Assembly: GCA_963169105.1 (NCBI GenBank)
Contig: OY720643.1
Span: 78,599,696-78,663,695 of the forward strand
Source: Ceriagrion tenellum
Lineage: Eukaryota; Arthropoda; Insecta; Odonata; Coenagrionidae
Direction of reading: 5' to 3'
Length of the DNA stretch: 64,000 bases
Shown here: positions 32,651 to 44,929 of the stretch, piece by piece
How the letters are laid out: every line of letters begins with the position of its first letter
Position numbering within the stretch: the stretch's first letter is position 1
Program-made: the position numbers and the translations under genes
Notes under the pieces: generated by a model
Told to the model about the DNA's origin: nothing
The model's input: only the letters and a program-made list of their open reading frames with translations
Databases searched by the model: none

Positions 32651-35600
32651 TCTCATCACCCCCTCTGCTTCTAGCTTCCCGCCTGCCGCTCACCTTAGCG
32701 CCAGAACTTTGGCGGGGGCTATACATACAATGGACCTCTGGGTTGAAAGGAGTTCGTTGCGTGGCGTCGCACTAAGTGAACAAAAAGGTTGAAAATAGCA
32801 GGCATGACGGCGAACGCTCCTGGGCGAAAGTGAAGGATGGATTCAGAGTCGTGTAGGCCTGGTCTATCAGTCGCAAAACATCGTATCGCCTGAGAATTTT
32901 AACTTACGTTTGGATTTGACGAAAATCAAACGCGACCGTCCGAAACGTGAGCCCGGGGAAGGCCTACTGAAATGCAGGAATCGGCTTCATGGATCGAGTA
33001 GAATGTCACCACCATTTATTTCCTACCCTCCGTCGGAGGAATACGATTCCGATCATCAGTTGGTGTTTGTCCGCCTGGGAAGTTTCATCATGAAGGGCTA
33101 CGTGACGCCTGTTCAAGTAAACATATACCTTTTGTGGTGGTTGTGTCTTAGCAGACGTATCACATTGACTCGGGTAACGTGTGACCAGGCAAATTCGCTT
33201 ATTCTTTCTTCATCTGCATTAGGCCAGTGGACTGTGTTTCTTCCCTGATGTCCATCCATCGTCCTCTGAGTCTCCCTTCACTTCGTTTTTCAATTGGTAA
33301 GTTGTCTCTCGCTATCTTCTCAGTTCTTTAGTTACCTAAGCATCTTTCAGAAATGATCGTTCAACTCATTTCCTCATTTGTTCTTCATGTAAACTATTGG
33401 GACTTTCCATCCGATATAGTACGCTGCTCACTGCAGCACACGGCGACCTTGCCCTCCATTCATTTTAGAACCTGCGCACTTGGCAGTTCACTTCAAAGCA
33501 TCGGGAGCAGAGTTCATATACGCTGAATAACAAAAGAACTTCGTCAATTGCATTCATAGAGGTATTTGTTTTGATTGTCATTAACGGCGTCAGTCATGGA
33601 AAGTGTAAAGCTTTTAAACACTGTGGTAGAAAGACTATATTTTTTAATGGATTATTTTAAAACTAGTTCGACAAATTTTCACAAAACTTTTGGCCGTGAT
33701 TGTTGTGAACCCACAACCGGCAGTTTTGTCCTCGAGGGCACTTTCAGATCGAGTGTGATAAATTCGTGGAAAACTCTGTTTTGTTATATTTGAGAGAGTT
33801 TTCGGTGATCCACCGCGTTGAATTACTTTAATGGACGACAATTTCGTTCTCGTTCCAGAGGGCATCTTAAAGTCGAACGTAGAATATACTACTGTGGACG
33901 AGGACGAATCTTTCCTGAAATATAGAAATTCAACAATGTGAATCAACAGAAACCTTCCCAAATATCACGACTTAATATTTTCCATGGATTTATTACAATC
34001 GAAACGGCCGGTTTCGGCTTTTATGCCATCAACAGGTACAATGTATGCAATGAATTGAGGTCCGTCGCACCGCTGTTTGCGAGTAAAATGGGTTTGGTGT
34101 GGGTTGGGTTTGGGATAAGCTGGGGAAAGGCTCAGTGCATGTCCTTCAGTTGACTCAGGTCGTTGGGTCAGCTGGTGGACGTTTAGGAGGTGGGAGTGGG
34201 GCTGGTGTGCGGTGGATTCTTGAGGCGTGTAGATTCCAACACGCTCCCGCTCGACTGTCGACCCGCGTTGCTAAGGGGATCTCGCACATGTTATGCATTC
34301 CATTGCTTAGCGAATGGCAAAGGCGGGAGCGCCGCGCGAGGCTAACTGATCTGCGCGCCAGCGACGGGATTGCGTGAGACTCGTAGCTCTTGACCCGATA
34401 AAACCCCAATGGGTCGCGTCGGGTCATATTGACTGGACTTTTTCGTTGAAGATATTTTATGGGAATTGTTATCATTATTCTTTGTTTTTCCGTCTAGTCT
34501 CCTATTTTAAGTCACTTAATCGGTCCAGAAGCTTTTACTCCGAAAGCGTCGGGGATTACTTGGGAAGTGAGGTCTCGACCCGACGTGATTGAGAGTGAGA
34601 CAAATATTTCTCGCATTTTGACTCGACGCGGCCGTGAAATTTTTAAGTCTTTTGTGATTTCGACCAGAGTTGCACCGTAGATAAAGTCTTTTACTCAGCG
34701 TAATCTCAAAAGACCTGATCATAATAATGAATTAAATTGGAATTTTCGGTTAAGTAAGAAGGTATCTAATTATAATTTTATTCTTGTTTTGCCCATAAAT
34801 TGCAGATCATGTCCCATACAAAGACCATTACGAAGAATTATTGCATATATGCTAGGCACTCGTGGGATCTATGCAAATAAACAAGCAAGGTATTGTAGCA
34901 GGTCGTCCTTCATAAAAGTATAAAACTCTACCTTCCGTCACTTCTTCTCTCGTTATATTTATTTCGACTTTTCATGGCAGTATACAGATTGATGCGCTGA
35001 CTGGAGAAAAAACACATCGCAGTATCAATATTAGATTATTCGACCATAGTGTAGGAATTCTCTCATATAAATTGCTCTGTTAAAACTCAAGTGTCTAAGT
35101 GGAATTTGGAGCTAAAGAATTATAATTATCGACAAACTCCACGGGAACTATATCCCATTCACTATGGAAACGAGCCAGCGTGTTGAAAAAGAACACATAA
35201 ACTGTGTGGTGAGAGTTAAAAAAATGGTCTTACACTCGCTATAGACTTGCTTCCCTAGAGCTAATGAAACAAATATAATTATTTTAGAGAGAAAGACAAG
35301 GAAATTTTGGAATGATAAGTGAAGCTATCTAGCTTAGCTGAAAAAATGGAGGTAATACCTGGTGAGGCCCCAGAAACATAGACCTGATTGACCTGACAAA
35401 TGAAAGAGGATAAATGAAACCAAATGTAAATATATTGTAAATAGTGGAATAGTAAAAGATAGGAGTGTGTTTTTTCTTGTGTTTTCTAACTGAAAAATTT
35501 GAACATAATGATTATATTGAGTACTTATGAGTTTTTTTTATGAAGTTTTAGCTGAGCCATTTATTAAGGAATTTAAATTAAGTATTTTTTATGAATGATT

Positions 35601-36207
35601 TTGGAAGAAAAAGCTTATTTAGTTGTATTGGACTATTGTTTATTTATTATTGTTATCTACGTAACATTTACCTTGTATATGTCTTTGAAAACCATTTTTA
35701 CGATTTCGCGTCGTATCTACCCAACGCGACTGTTTGTGCATACAGTTGAGGGCGACCAACTAAGGGTTAAAGAGGACTTAAGGTGATCCTGGCCCCAGGG
35801 TAATTTATTTATGATATCCTGAAAACGTAACTGGAGCATTTTTGAAGTGCGTAATATAAACCGAGAAGAAAGGAAAACAGGATTTCCTTGCTAGTTTTAC
35901 TGCAGTTCAGTCTTGAAAGTGATGATTTTAAAATAGGCTCTTAAGGATGTTGCTCGGATTTCAGTAGATAAACGTCTAATTGAACGAATAAGCATATTCA
36001 ATTTTGTTATTACTTATATAAATATGTATATAAAAAGTGAAAAGTCCTGGAAATTTGAATATAAACAAATGAAAGGAATTGTACCACCTATTTCTTAAAG
36101 TTTTTAGCGAATTCATACGGTAAATGAAGTAAAAATGTGGCAATTCCGTTCAAATGGTGCTGAAGTCGCCTGCAATGGCCTGACAAAGGTTTATTAAAAA
36201 TATCATC
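32651..36207. other. Unassigned region, locally GC-richer
   Basis: 32650-33300 and 34150-34700 have more CpG than the surroundings. A frame near 32910-33115 (YPPSEEYDSDHQLVF, then a possible donor GTAAAC) reads like protein but has no supporting exon or recognisable domain. Minus and plus ORFs at 33575-34475 overlap each other. I cannot name a gene or element here. Confidence 0.35.
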
Positions 36208-36483
36208 ATCATTGGTCGTTCAATCCTAAGATTGGTTGACTGCAGCCCTCCACCCTTCCCTATCTAATGCTAGTTCCTTTACCTCCTGGTATCTATTCCT
36301 ATGCACTTGCCTATTTATTTGGTCCATGAACGTATTCCTGGGTCTTCCTCTGGGGACTTTTCCCTCTATTTTGCCTTAAATTATGTACCTCACAAACCCA
36401 TTGTGCCTCAGGATGTATCCAATCTATCTGGTTCTTTTCTGTATGGTCCTTTCCTCTTCAACTCTTCTGTATACTTCTTACTC
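36208..36483 (-). pseudogene. Non-LTR retrotransposon 3' fragment, family A
   Basis: On the minus strand the sequence corresponds, with stops, to the fragment at 41430-42062 (RTRWIGQTLRHNG, GRPRSKFMDQ, WRAAVNQS). That signature is the C-terminal end of many insect non-LTR polyproteins. It is cut on its 5' side by the MITE 36487-36916. Confidence 0.65.
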
Positions 36484-36486
36484 TTA

Positions 36487-36916
36487 AGGCTGGGACACAA
36501 TCAACGTGTACGTGTGACGAGAGACGTAAAAGGGACAACGGCAGACGGGGAACGCAAGTCAGCGGTCACAATCGACGTTAACGCGGCCTGGAGTAACAAT
36601 TGACTGACGCAGGCGCAGCTAAGAGATCAGGTGTAAACAAGTGTGGAAGTAAATAAGTTGTCTTCGCCAAGAGCAATCTTCAACAGTTGGATGTATCTGC
36701 CGACAGATGGCTCCCAATCCCGGATTCTCAGGACTATTCTGATTGGTTTTCCGTGTACGGAACACGGGAAGAGATGAAAGTTGCCCATCTCTCGCGTATA
36801 CGTACTCCCCGTACACGTCGATTGTGTCCGCTCGCTATACTTTCCCGTCAGCCATCTTTTCGCGTATTCCCATTGACGGCTCACGTTACACGTACACGTT
36901 GATTGTGTCCCAGCCT
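36487..36916. mobile_element. Harbinger-type MITE, copy 1 (430 bp)
   Basis: Begins AGGCTGGGACACAATCAACG and ends with its inverse; TTA at 36484-36486 and TTA at 36917-36919 are the target duplication. Three-base TWA duplications typify PIF/Harbinger elements. Similar over its whole length to copy 2 at 52852-53281. No transposase; a 65-codon minus ORF occurs in both copies but is probably incidental. Confidence 0.85.
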
Positions 36917-36924
36917 TTACGTTT

Positions 36925-37555
36925 ATTCTTACTCCCAGGGCCATTTGTATCCTAGTTGATATTTAGCCGCACCAGCATATCCCCTCCATCTCTTTCGGTC
37001 CATTGCATCCTCCTCTGCAGCTCCAACTCTCACCAAACCTAACCTTACTTGGTTCCACCATCTTTGTCGCGGTCTTCCCCGGGGTCGTCTGCCTTCTGGG
37101 TTTCATCTCATAACCTCCTTGATCACACATCCATCCTCTTTTCTTAGCAGATGTCCTGCCCATCTCATTCTTCTGCATTTGATCTCGCTTATCATTTCTT
37201 ATTTTGTCCGTCCATTTTATCTTCAAGCGGACTCCTCCAGCACCAGGTTTTGAAGGCTTCTAGTCTTTTCTGGTAGGCATTACCAATGATTTATGATTCC
37301 AATCCATAGAGTGCAACGCTCCTCACGAATGTTTTCACCTACTGCTTCCTAATTTGTAGTCCTATCTTCTTTGAGCACTTCAGTCGTTTTTTCCAATGAA
37401 CGTTTACGTAGCTTGAGCTATTCTCCGTATGATGCCCGTTGTACTTCTCCCTTCCCACGTGATGGTGCTTCCGAGATTGGTGAAGGAAAATACTTGCTCT
37501 AATTTCTCTCCTCTCAGGGTGACTTCTACATTCAGCTTCTCTCTATTAAAAAAAA
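36925..37555 (-). pseudogene. Non-LTR retrotransposon 3' fragment, family B
   Basis: The minus strand, with frame changes, gives RWAGHLLRKEDGCVIKEVM, RRPRGRPRQRWWNQVR and DRKRWRGYAGAAKYQLGYKW. GRPRxRWxxxV...DRxxWRxxxGAAK is a familiar non-LTR C-terminal signature. Truncated and broken by indels. Confidence 0.7.
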
Positions 37556-37701
37556 ATTCTTGGAATAATATGCATATGTTGTTTCTGGATTTTGGTTTTG
37601 AATAGATAACGCATTTTGTCAGCGAAAGAAGGATTTTTAAACCAAAAAGGTAGAAATGTGTTGTTCAGTATATGCTTTGACTCACTCCGGAAAGAGCTCC
37701 C

Positions 37702-38237
37702 TTAAGGGGGCTCACTACTTCTCAGATTCTCCTCGACTGGCTTCTCCCCTCCGAGACCTGAGTGGAATGGGAAAGTCCTAATCTTCTTGTCGAGGGGGGG
37801 GGGGAGTAGTTAGAGGGGTGACGGCAGAGGAGGTGGGGGCAGTCGGCCATATGCCGTGACTAGATCGCGAAAAAACACGAAACATGCGTTAGCATTTTAA
37901 AGTCTGAGGCCTTATAGTGACAAGCATAATAAAGTAGATGACACCAAATTAAATACCAAAGACCATTATGTGATCTTACTACGTGATATGTTTCTTTTCG
38001 TGAATAAAAAGGGCAATGAAGAGGTCTGAAAAATGACTGAAAAAGGTCACTGAAAACACTAATTATCATTAATATGTCTAGTGAAGTGAACAATGTATCT
38101 CAATGAAAGCTCAGATACATTCTTTCCTAACAAAAATGTGAAAACTTAAACTTCCTACACAAAAAAATAATAGGGTGACAATTAAAATAAAAGTGGTCTG
38201 CAGAGGCGATTTTAGCTGAGGTAGTGAGCCCCCTTAA
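37702..38237. mobile_element. TTAA-flanked MITE (536 bp) with G-rich ends
   Basis: TTAAGGGGGCTCACTAC on the left and GTAGTGAGCCCCCTTAA on the right, 17 bases perfect. A run of 11 G lies at 37794-37804. Interior noncoding. TTAA target site as in piggyBac-like elements. Confidence 0.78.
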
Positions 38238-39084
38238 AGACCTTTTAAAAACAAATTGCGTGGTGAGTCATTTGGGTCTCGTTGGTATCTTTTTTACTTT
38301 GTAAGTTGCATTCAGTTACTTTGCCGCAGATTCTCCTCTTCAGTGACCAATAAAGCGAGTTGATAACGCCTGCGTTAGAGGTATATATCAGCGTCTTAAA
38401 GAAAAAGAAGACTATCTAGTTTCTATGCTAAACTCAGTCAATAATTCGCCGTAAGTTTGGCATGAGGTTAGCAAGTGTAAAACTTGATTTAGGAAAGTAT
38501 TTTTTTCCGTAATATTTCTGAATTTCATTTTCCGTCCTTAGGGAAAATAATTCGTGTATCCATAAGCATCCTACGTCGAAAATCATGTGATGGCTTCATC
38601 AAATATTTTTTAAGAATGCCATATGAGTCATTTATTGGAGGCATGTTTGAGATGTCTTATCGTGTCGTGTCTCTCTTCGTTTCAAGCGCTTGCATTTAAG
38701 CAAATTTGAAATTTTCTGGTATATTTCTTGATTACTTGAAGTCTGACAAACCGCTACAGATACGGTCTTTTGTCGTTTTCTTTTAATTCTCAAGGTTGTT
38801 AATGAAAAAATCACCAACAACCTCAAAATGTGTAATTTTGTAAATTGGTATCTTTCGGCTTATCAAGACAGAATAGTTTATCTGATATACTCTGGAATTG
38901 TTAGTTTACCCATTTTGAACATGAAAATTACTGAGCTAAAGAATAGCAGGAAATTACAATTTATTCTTTTCAATTTTGATGCTAATATTGAGTTCTTATA
39001 CGAAGTTACGCCTGATATCGTCAAGTTTGCTCTGTCACTGCGTCCTCATTTTGCCTCCTGCATCGATATACGGAAATATACGTG
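38238..39084. other. Unassigned AT-rich spacer
   Basis: No element or gene recognised; the ORF starting 38828 leads only into the non-LTR relic. Confidence 0.5.
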
Positions 39085-39362
39085 TACAGAGGAGTATAAG
39101 AGGAAAGAACCATTTGGAACACTGCACAGAAAAGAAGAACAAGATGGAGAGGACAAACCCTGAGACACAATGGGTTTGTGAAAAACATAATTAAAAGCAA
39201 AATAGAGGGAAGAGTCCCCAGTGGAAGACCCAGGAATAAGTTTATGGGCCAAATAAAGAAGAAAGTACATAGAAAGAGATAGCAGGAGGTAAGGAAACTA
39301 ACATTAGGTAGGAAATGGTGGAGGGCTGCAGTCAACCAATCTTAGGATTAAACAACCAATGA
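39085..39362 (+). pseudogene. Non-LTR retrotransposon 3' fragment, family A, plus orientation
   Basis: GGAGGGCTGCAGTCAACCAA near 39311 and ACCCAGGAATAAGTTTATGG correspond to the inverse of 36208-36483 and 41430-41750. The frame is broken by stops. It ends at AAACAACCAATGA like the other copies. Confidence 0.65.
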
Positions 39363-40212
39363 TCTAATTGTCCTGCGAGGCACTGCGGAGGCAGGTGGCA
39401 AGGGTTGTTAAAACACCAATCATGGAAGAGTAATGTGTAGGGGAAAGGAGGAGGAGGTGCGAAGAGGTGAACTGTATTTTAATGACGTGTCTTAATACGT
39501 TATTGTCACGCAATTTTTATTATAATCAATACTGGTGCGTGGAAATAAGGGATTTTGGTACGCATCAGTTCGGCCTGTGTCTCTTTTAATTTGTCGCTTC
39601 TGTCAGTTACAGAGATATAGCTCAGGATCAAAATAATTTTCTCCACTTTATACTGAAACTCGCCTATTCGGAGTTTTCCAGGTAATCTGCGCCTTGCGTG
39701 TAGCCTCCGAGGAAAACGGATCCTAACCAATTTTTTAATGAAATGGAATGGTGGTAGCTTGTTTAAATTAAACCACTTCTTGTCATTAAGATGAACTTTT
39801 TATCTATTATTATTCCAATAAACGCTTAATTAAAACAGATATTTATGTTCATTTTCTAAGTCCACAAAACAGTAAACAATCATATCTTAGGTAGCATATT
39901 AATTGACATAAAATAGTATTTGTTAAATGATTGGGTTCTCAATGCTCAACATGTTTTCCATCAGCTGTATAACACTTTCTGTTCGAGCGTTGCATTTTTT
40001 TTAACAAAGCGTGTTACTTCCGTTTGTATTTTACATGCTGTGCGAATGAAAGGTTTCAACTGACGACATGTCCATTCGAGAAAGCTTGTGCAAAGAGTCT
40101 TGAGTGAAGTTTGACGTAGATTTTGGTAGTTGGAATCTGGCTCGATTCCAGTTTAACTTAGGAGTTAATTCTCCGTATGATGCCCGTGTCTTTGTGAATG
40201 GATTACATCATG
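39363..40212. other. Unassigned spacer
   Basis: AT-rich, no recognised element. Confidence 0.45.
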
Positions 40213-40335
40213 ATGAATAAATACAAAAACCAAAAGAAGAGGAAAGAACATTTAGAACTACCAGGGAATAAGGGAACTAGCGGTAAATAGGGAAGGATGG
40301 AGGGCTGTAATCAACAAATATTGGGTTTAAAAAGC
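40213..40335 (+). repeat. 123-bp exact direct repeat, copy 1
   Basis: Identical base for base to 41259-41381. Its second half (GAAGGATGGAGGGCTGTAAT) is the 3' end of a family A non-LTR element. Confidence 0.88.
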
Positions 40336-40423
40336 TAGGATTTCGGAAATTCGGGAGAGAAACACAGGAAATTTTCCGTGAGAAAGGATTAATAATATAA
40401 ACCATTACACAGCTGGTATCCTT

Positions 40424-40640
40424 AAACCCTTTGCTGCACGCCCATGCTGCGGTTCGGTGAGTATTATGTAGATGTAAAATTGTACTGCCAGGATTTGGTG
40501 AAATTTCATACAGCTCCCTTAAACCTTTATCGGTCGCACTCAAATACACAAACGGTTGCGTCGGGTCTACATGACCCGAAAGAATCAAAAATGTTATCAA
40601 AGTCTTTTTCTACAAAACTTTTACGTATATGAAAATAATT
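40424..40640. mobile_element. Possible TTAA MITE end(s)
   Basis: TTAAACCCTTTGCTGCACGC at 40422 and, further on, TTAAACCTTTATCGGTCGCA; GGGTCTACATGACCC at about 40563 is a small hairpin. The right end with a matching TTAA was not found, so this is a weak call. Confidence 0.3.
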
Positions 40641-41258
40641 AATACAATAATGCCACATTAAGACTGAACATGATTTTACTTTCAAAATTATGCATTCGAA
40701 TTTCGAAATTAGCTTCCTTTATAACTGGCTCAGCTGAGATTTCATAAAAATGTTTTCTTCAAAATGAGCCTCATTTTTAACTTATTATGCAACGAAACAT
40801 TAGTTCTTTTATTATTTGCTTCTCATGTATGAACGAATAATTTATACATGTACACGCCGCCGAGCGGACTGTGTGAATGGATGAATGGTTGTCGGAAAAT
40901 TTGATAGGTGATATTTGTTTACGTGACTGATCTGAAATAGTTCTTCTCAAGCTTATTTTTTAAATGCTTATTGCAACTAAAGTTTATAGATTAGATAGAA
41001 ATATTCAAAGCTTTTTTGGTGACAGCTGAATTAGTGACGGACGAAAAAAGTGGGTCGGAAGTATCTGATACGTTTTGTTAAAGCTACAGTAATAAGGTCA
41101 CATCAATGGTTCTGAACCACAAACGATAGGATATCTAAATCAGAAAATATCGTGAGCTTTCGAAACCTGTTGCAAAACATGCGGCACAACCTGGGGCACT
41201 ATGAGATTTTGAGGAATATAACTGAAGGAAAAAGGACAAAGTCTCAAGAGGAAGGTCA
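40641..41258. other. Unassigned spacer
   Basis: AT-rich; nothing recognised. Confidence 0.45.
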
Positions 41259-41381
41259 ATGAATAAATACAAAAACCAAAAGAAGAGGAAAGAACATTTA
41301 GAACTACCAGGGAATAAGGGAACTAGCGGTAAATAGGGAAGGATGGAGGGCTGTAATCAACAAATATTGGGTTTAAAAAGC
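41259..41381 (+). repeat. 123-bp exact direct repeat, copy 2
   Basis: See 40213-40335; spacing between copies is 1046 bases. It runs into a tail AAAATGAAGGTTAGGATTAG that is partly repeated at 42110. Confidence 0.88.
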
Positions 41382-41429
41382 CAATGAATAAAATGAAGGT
41401 TAGGATTAGTAAATTTTCGTTTTGACATT

Positions 41430-42062
41430 CATTGGTTGTTCAATCCTAAGATTGGTTGACTGCAGCCCTCCATCCTTCCCTATCTGATGCTAGTTCATGG
41501 TTACCTCTTGGTACCTGTTCCAATGTATGTACTTTCCTCATTATTTGGTCCATGAACTTACTCCTAGGTCTTCCTCTGGAGAATTTTTCCTCCATTTCTC
41601 CTTCAATTATGTTCTTCACAATCCCATTGTGTCTCAGGGTTTGTCCAATCCATCTGGTTCTTCTATACTGTATTGTGTTCCATATGGTCCTTTTCTCTAC
41701 TGCCCTTCTGTACACTTCATCATTTCTTATTTTTCCATCCATTTAATCTTCAGCATCCTCCTCCAGTATCTGGTTTCAAATGCTTCTAGTCTTTTCTGGT
41801 CAGCTTATCCAATGATCCATGCTTCCGATCCATAGAATGCTACGCTCCACATGAATGTTTTCACGTACAGTTTCTTGGTGTGTTGTCCTGCCTTCTTTGA
41901 GTACAGCAGTTGTCTTTTCCCGATAAATGCTTTCTTAGCTTGGGCTAATTCTCCACTTGATATCCGTTGTTAAATGAATCCACTGCTCTAATTTCTTTCC
42001 TCGCAGGGTGACTTCTGAATCCAGCTTTTATCTACCGAATATTAGGATTTTGGTCTTCATCT
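41430..42062 (-). pseudogene. Non-LTR retrotransposon 3' fragment, family A (best preserved)
   Basis: A 98-codon open minus frame (41446-41742) reads RTIWNTIQYRRTRWIGQTLR, KFSRGRPRSKFMDQ and REGWRAAVNQS. Further upstream in the element (to 42062) the same orientation continues with broken frames. No reverse transcriptase motifs remain. Confidence 0.72.
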
Positions 42063-43868
42063 ATATTATTATTATTTATTTATTTGATCAACCAATATTG
42101 GATTTAACAAGCCAATGGGATGAGGGATGACTACAGTAAATTTCCGTTCTGACAGTAACGATGCATTACTCAGGAAAACATTTTTATCCGTCCTACTATG
42201 TCTAAAATGTAGATAAAGAGTGGAAGAGTAGGGGACTCTGCAGCATTTTTGTCACTTTCAAATTTTCCTTCTGTTGAAAATACAGGAATTGAAAAGTTCC
42301 TTTTTTTATATCCCAAACGGGTCCCGCGAGATCTGAAATACATATGGAAAGTTGAAATCCGGCACGGAAATGGTCGAGGTAGGAATATCCAGGATGCCAT
42401 GGACGAAATTTAATGTTTTCGCAAAAACTTGTGAAATCTCCCCGAAAATAATACTCGGGAGAAAATAAAGTTTACCAAATCCAAGCTGGCCGAAAAATTG
42501 GGTAACTTGGTAAATTCTTGGGCTCGAATATGCGAGTATATTTTATTTGTGAATCAGTCTTTAATAACATACAGCTCTAGCCTAAACTTCCGCTAACTTT
42601 TCCCATTTCTGTCAAAAAGAGCGTGTTTCATTTAACCCAAGTAATTTGCCAAGTTCTTACATAAAAGCATTAGAAACTTGACCCACTTTCTCATCTCTAA
42701 CCCTTTAAGATGGATATCGTCGAGGACTTGGCCCACTTGCTAATCTCAAACTCATTTAACTTCTTCATATTCCGGCTCGTCTTTATTAAACAGAGCTTTT
42801 TGCCGGGACACTTTCTTTTGGGTCTCCACATTCCCGAAACTAATTTGTGCACGGAGATTCCAATTTGGAAGCGTACCTGCGTATTTAAGTTCACATTTGG
42901 GTAATCATTTCCTTGAGCCCTATGATTTATTTTGTCGTAGAACACGAAAACATCTTTTTAAGTACGTGACTCCTTTTCGTTCTTCATTGAGTGGGTTCAA
43001 GCGACAACTCTTGTCTATAGGCAGTGTCTTCTAAACTTCGCTGGTGCATCTAATTTCCTCACCCAATTAACCTCGGAATCACAAACAAGAATAACCTCAT
43101 GTGTCTTCTTTTTGATGGAAAATAAATTGCTTTTAATCATTCGGCAGAAAGTTGGTAATAAACTGGAGGAAATTTATGCTAAACTCCAGTGCTCCGTAAG
43201 ACTTATGTTGATTCGGCCATCATTTTGGGAATCAGATGAAAATGGATACAATGAATACAAATAGGAAAGATTAGCCTATATCCCAGTTGACGGACGGTGA
43301 CACCTTAAGTATAATTGGTGAATGATCAGTCCGAAGCAGTTCTAGTTATGGATATTTGGCTGTAACAATCAATATCGTAGGCTTGATGACAGCACTTCAG
43401 ATATTTTACTGGAAACTATTGTTTATTTTCCTACTTTCTATGATGTGCTTGCGTTGAGCCGATTTTCCCCATGACCTGGATTCTCCAAGTCAACCATAAA
43501 CTATATAAGTTTTACCCAAGGTGTGATGATATTTTATGATTACCCAGTCAAAATATCTTTAATTTAATCATTGTACTTTCTTTGAAAAGACATTAGAAAC
43601 CAAACACAAGGAGGATACTATCGTCTTAAACGCACTAAAAATTGAGTGAATATCTTGGTTATGTACTTACAATGCAGCCCGTGGCATTGTCTCATTTGGC
43701 ATCGACCCGGAACATAGTATACGATCGCTAAAATGGTGATGGCTCTCGTAATTCAAGTTGCATTCACCGTAGGATATAATTAATCCACTGGCAGCCATGA
43801 GTGAATGGTTGCTATAATCATGAGCCCAAATATAGAGAGATGACGGTTCCATTGATAATCACTGAAAC
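42063..43868. other. Spacer with a short non-LTR tail
   Basis: About 42085-42152 (CAACCAATATTGGATTTAAC, then TTTCCGTTCTGACA) is another copy of the tail seen at 41362-41430. The rest is unassigned, no gene recognised. Confidence 0.45.
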
Positions 43869-43992
43869 CACTTCGATATATTTGTGTACATTTCTCGGGC
43901 TCGCCACCGGGTAAGATATTCATAGGCAGCCGACGTTTCGGGTTCCGACTTGTTACCCATTCTCAAGGCTACCGAAATACACTTCGATATAT
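43869..43992 (-). mobile_element. 98-bp insertion with 13-bp target duplication, Penelope-like terminal fragment
   Basis: CACTTCGATATAT occurs at 43869-43881 and 43980-43992, flanking 98 inserted bases. On the minus strand the insert has GAGAATGGGTAACAAGTCGG then AACCCGAAACGTCGG; CCGAAACGTCGG-type sequence is common in Penelope-like terminal repeats, which carry hammerhead ribozymes. The core looks degenerate here. Duplication is directly visible; family is inference. Confidence 0.65.
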
Positions 43993-44900
43993 CTTAATTT
44001 CATTTATTTCTTAAAAGACTATTTCATTTCGAAGGTCATAAAATGTTAATAAAACGGAGCACATTTCTAAAGGAGTAATGTTAAGGTTTTTACATTACAA
44101 ATTATTGGTGGTTGGACTTCATTGGTAGAGAAAAAAACATAAAACATATATGAGAATAATGAATGAGTAATTTTTATCTGATTTTGATGAATTATATAAT
44201 TTTATTGCATAATTTGTTGGTAAAACGTAAAAAGTCTGAGTCTAGTTGACCATAATTTTAAATTTAGCATCTCAAAGAATATCATATACTTTTGATACAA
44301 AAGTGCAAAATTTTCAATGAATGTATGTGCTTCGAAGACAGGTAAAACGCAGGGCTATGAGTTGAAAGTTTAGTATCGTTCAGCTAATGGATTGCCCAAT
44401 TTTAAACTGGCATTGATGTCATCGCTCACCTGGGGTCGGTTATCTCCACTCTGTCGTAGTAAAATTTGGCTTCCGCACCTAAAAATGTAGGAGAAAGATA
44501 AAGAAAATGTTCATACAAAATGCCGTTTAAAATTTGTCAACACATATACTATTTCTCAAAGGTGTTTTCTTGTCAGAACGCCATAACACCCATAATTATT
44601 CATCAAAATTAATGATTCAAACATCGTTTTAAAGCTTATGTTCCCCACTATTGACGAAAAATAGACCAATGGTTTAAAATTAAATTTTTGTTAAAAAATC
44701 TAAAATTAAAGTTTTTGTTAAAAAATGATACAGTGCCACCTGTTGACAATATAATCAACTAATATGTTGGCTATGGTTACGTGCTTTAAAGACTGTAGGA
44801 GGCGCCATCTATTAACACATCGTTTAGTTAGATTGTTTACATTCCGCATGCAATCAGTGTGACCGTTTACCGTTTACGTTATGTATCTTTAACACAAAAA
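43993..44900. other. Unassigned spacer
   Basis: AT-rich; phrases such as GGAGGCGCCATCTATTAACA are common in insect repeats. No boundaries found. Confidence 0.4.
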
Positions 44901-44929
44901 TAAATAACATATAATTGTCCATGGGAAGA

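Noticed and set aside
36619..36816. 65-codon minus ORF present in both Harbinger-type MITE copies
   Set aside because: Conservation follows from the copies being the same element; no known domain and the element is non-autonomous in size.
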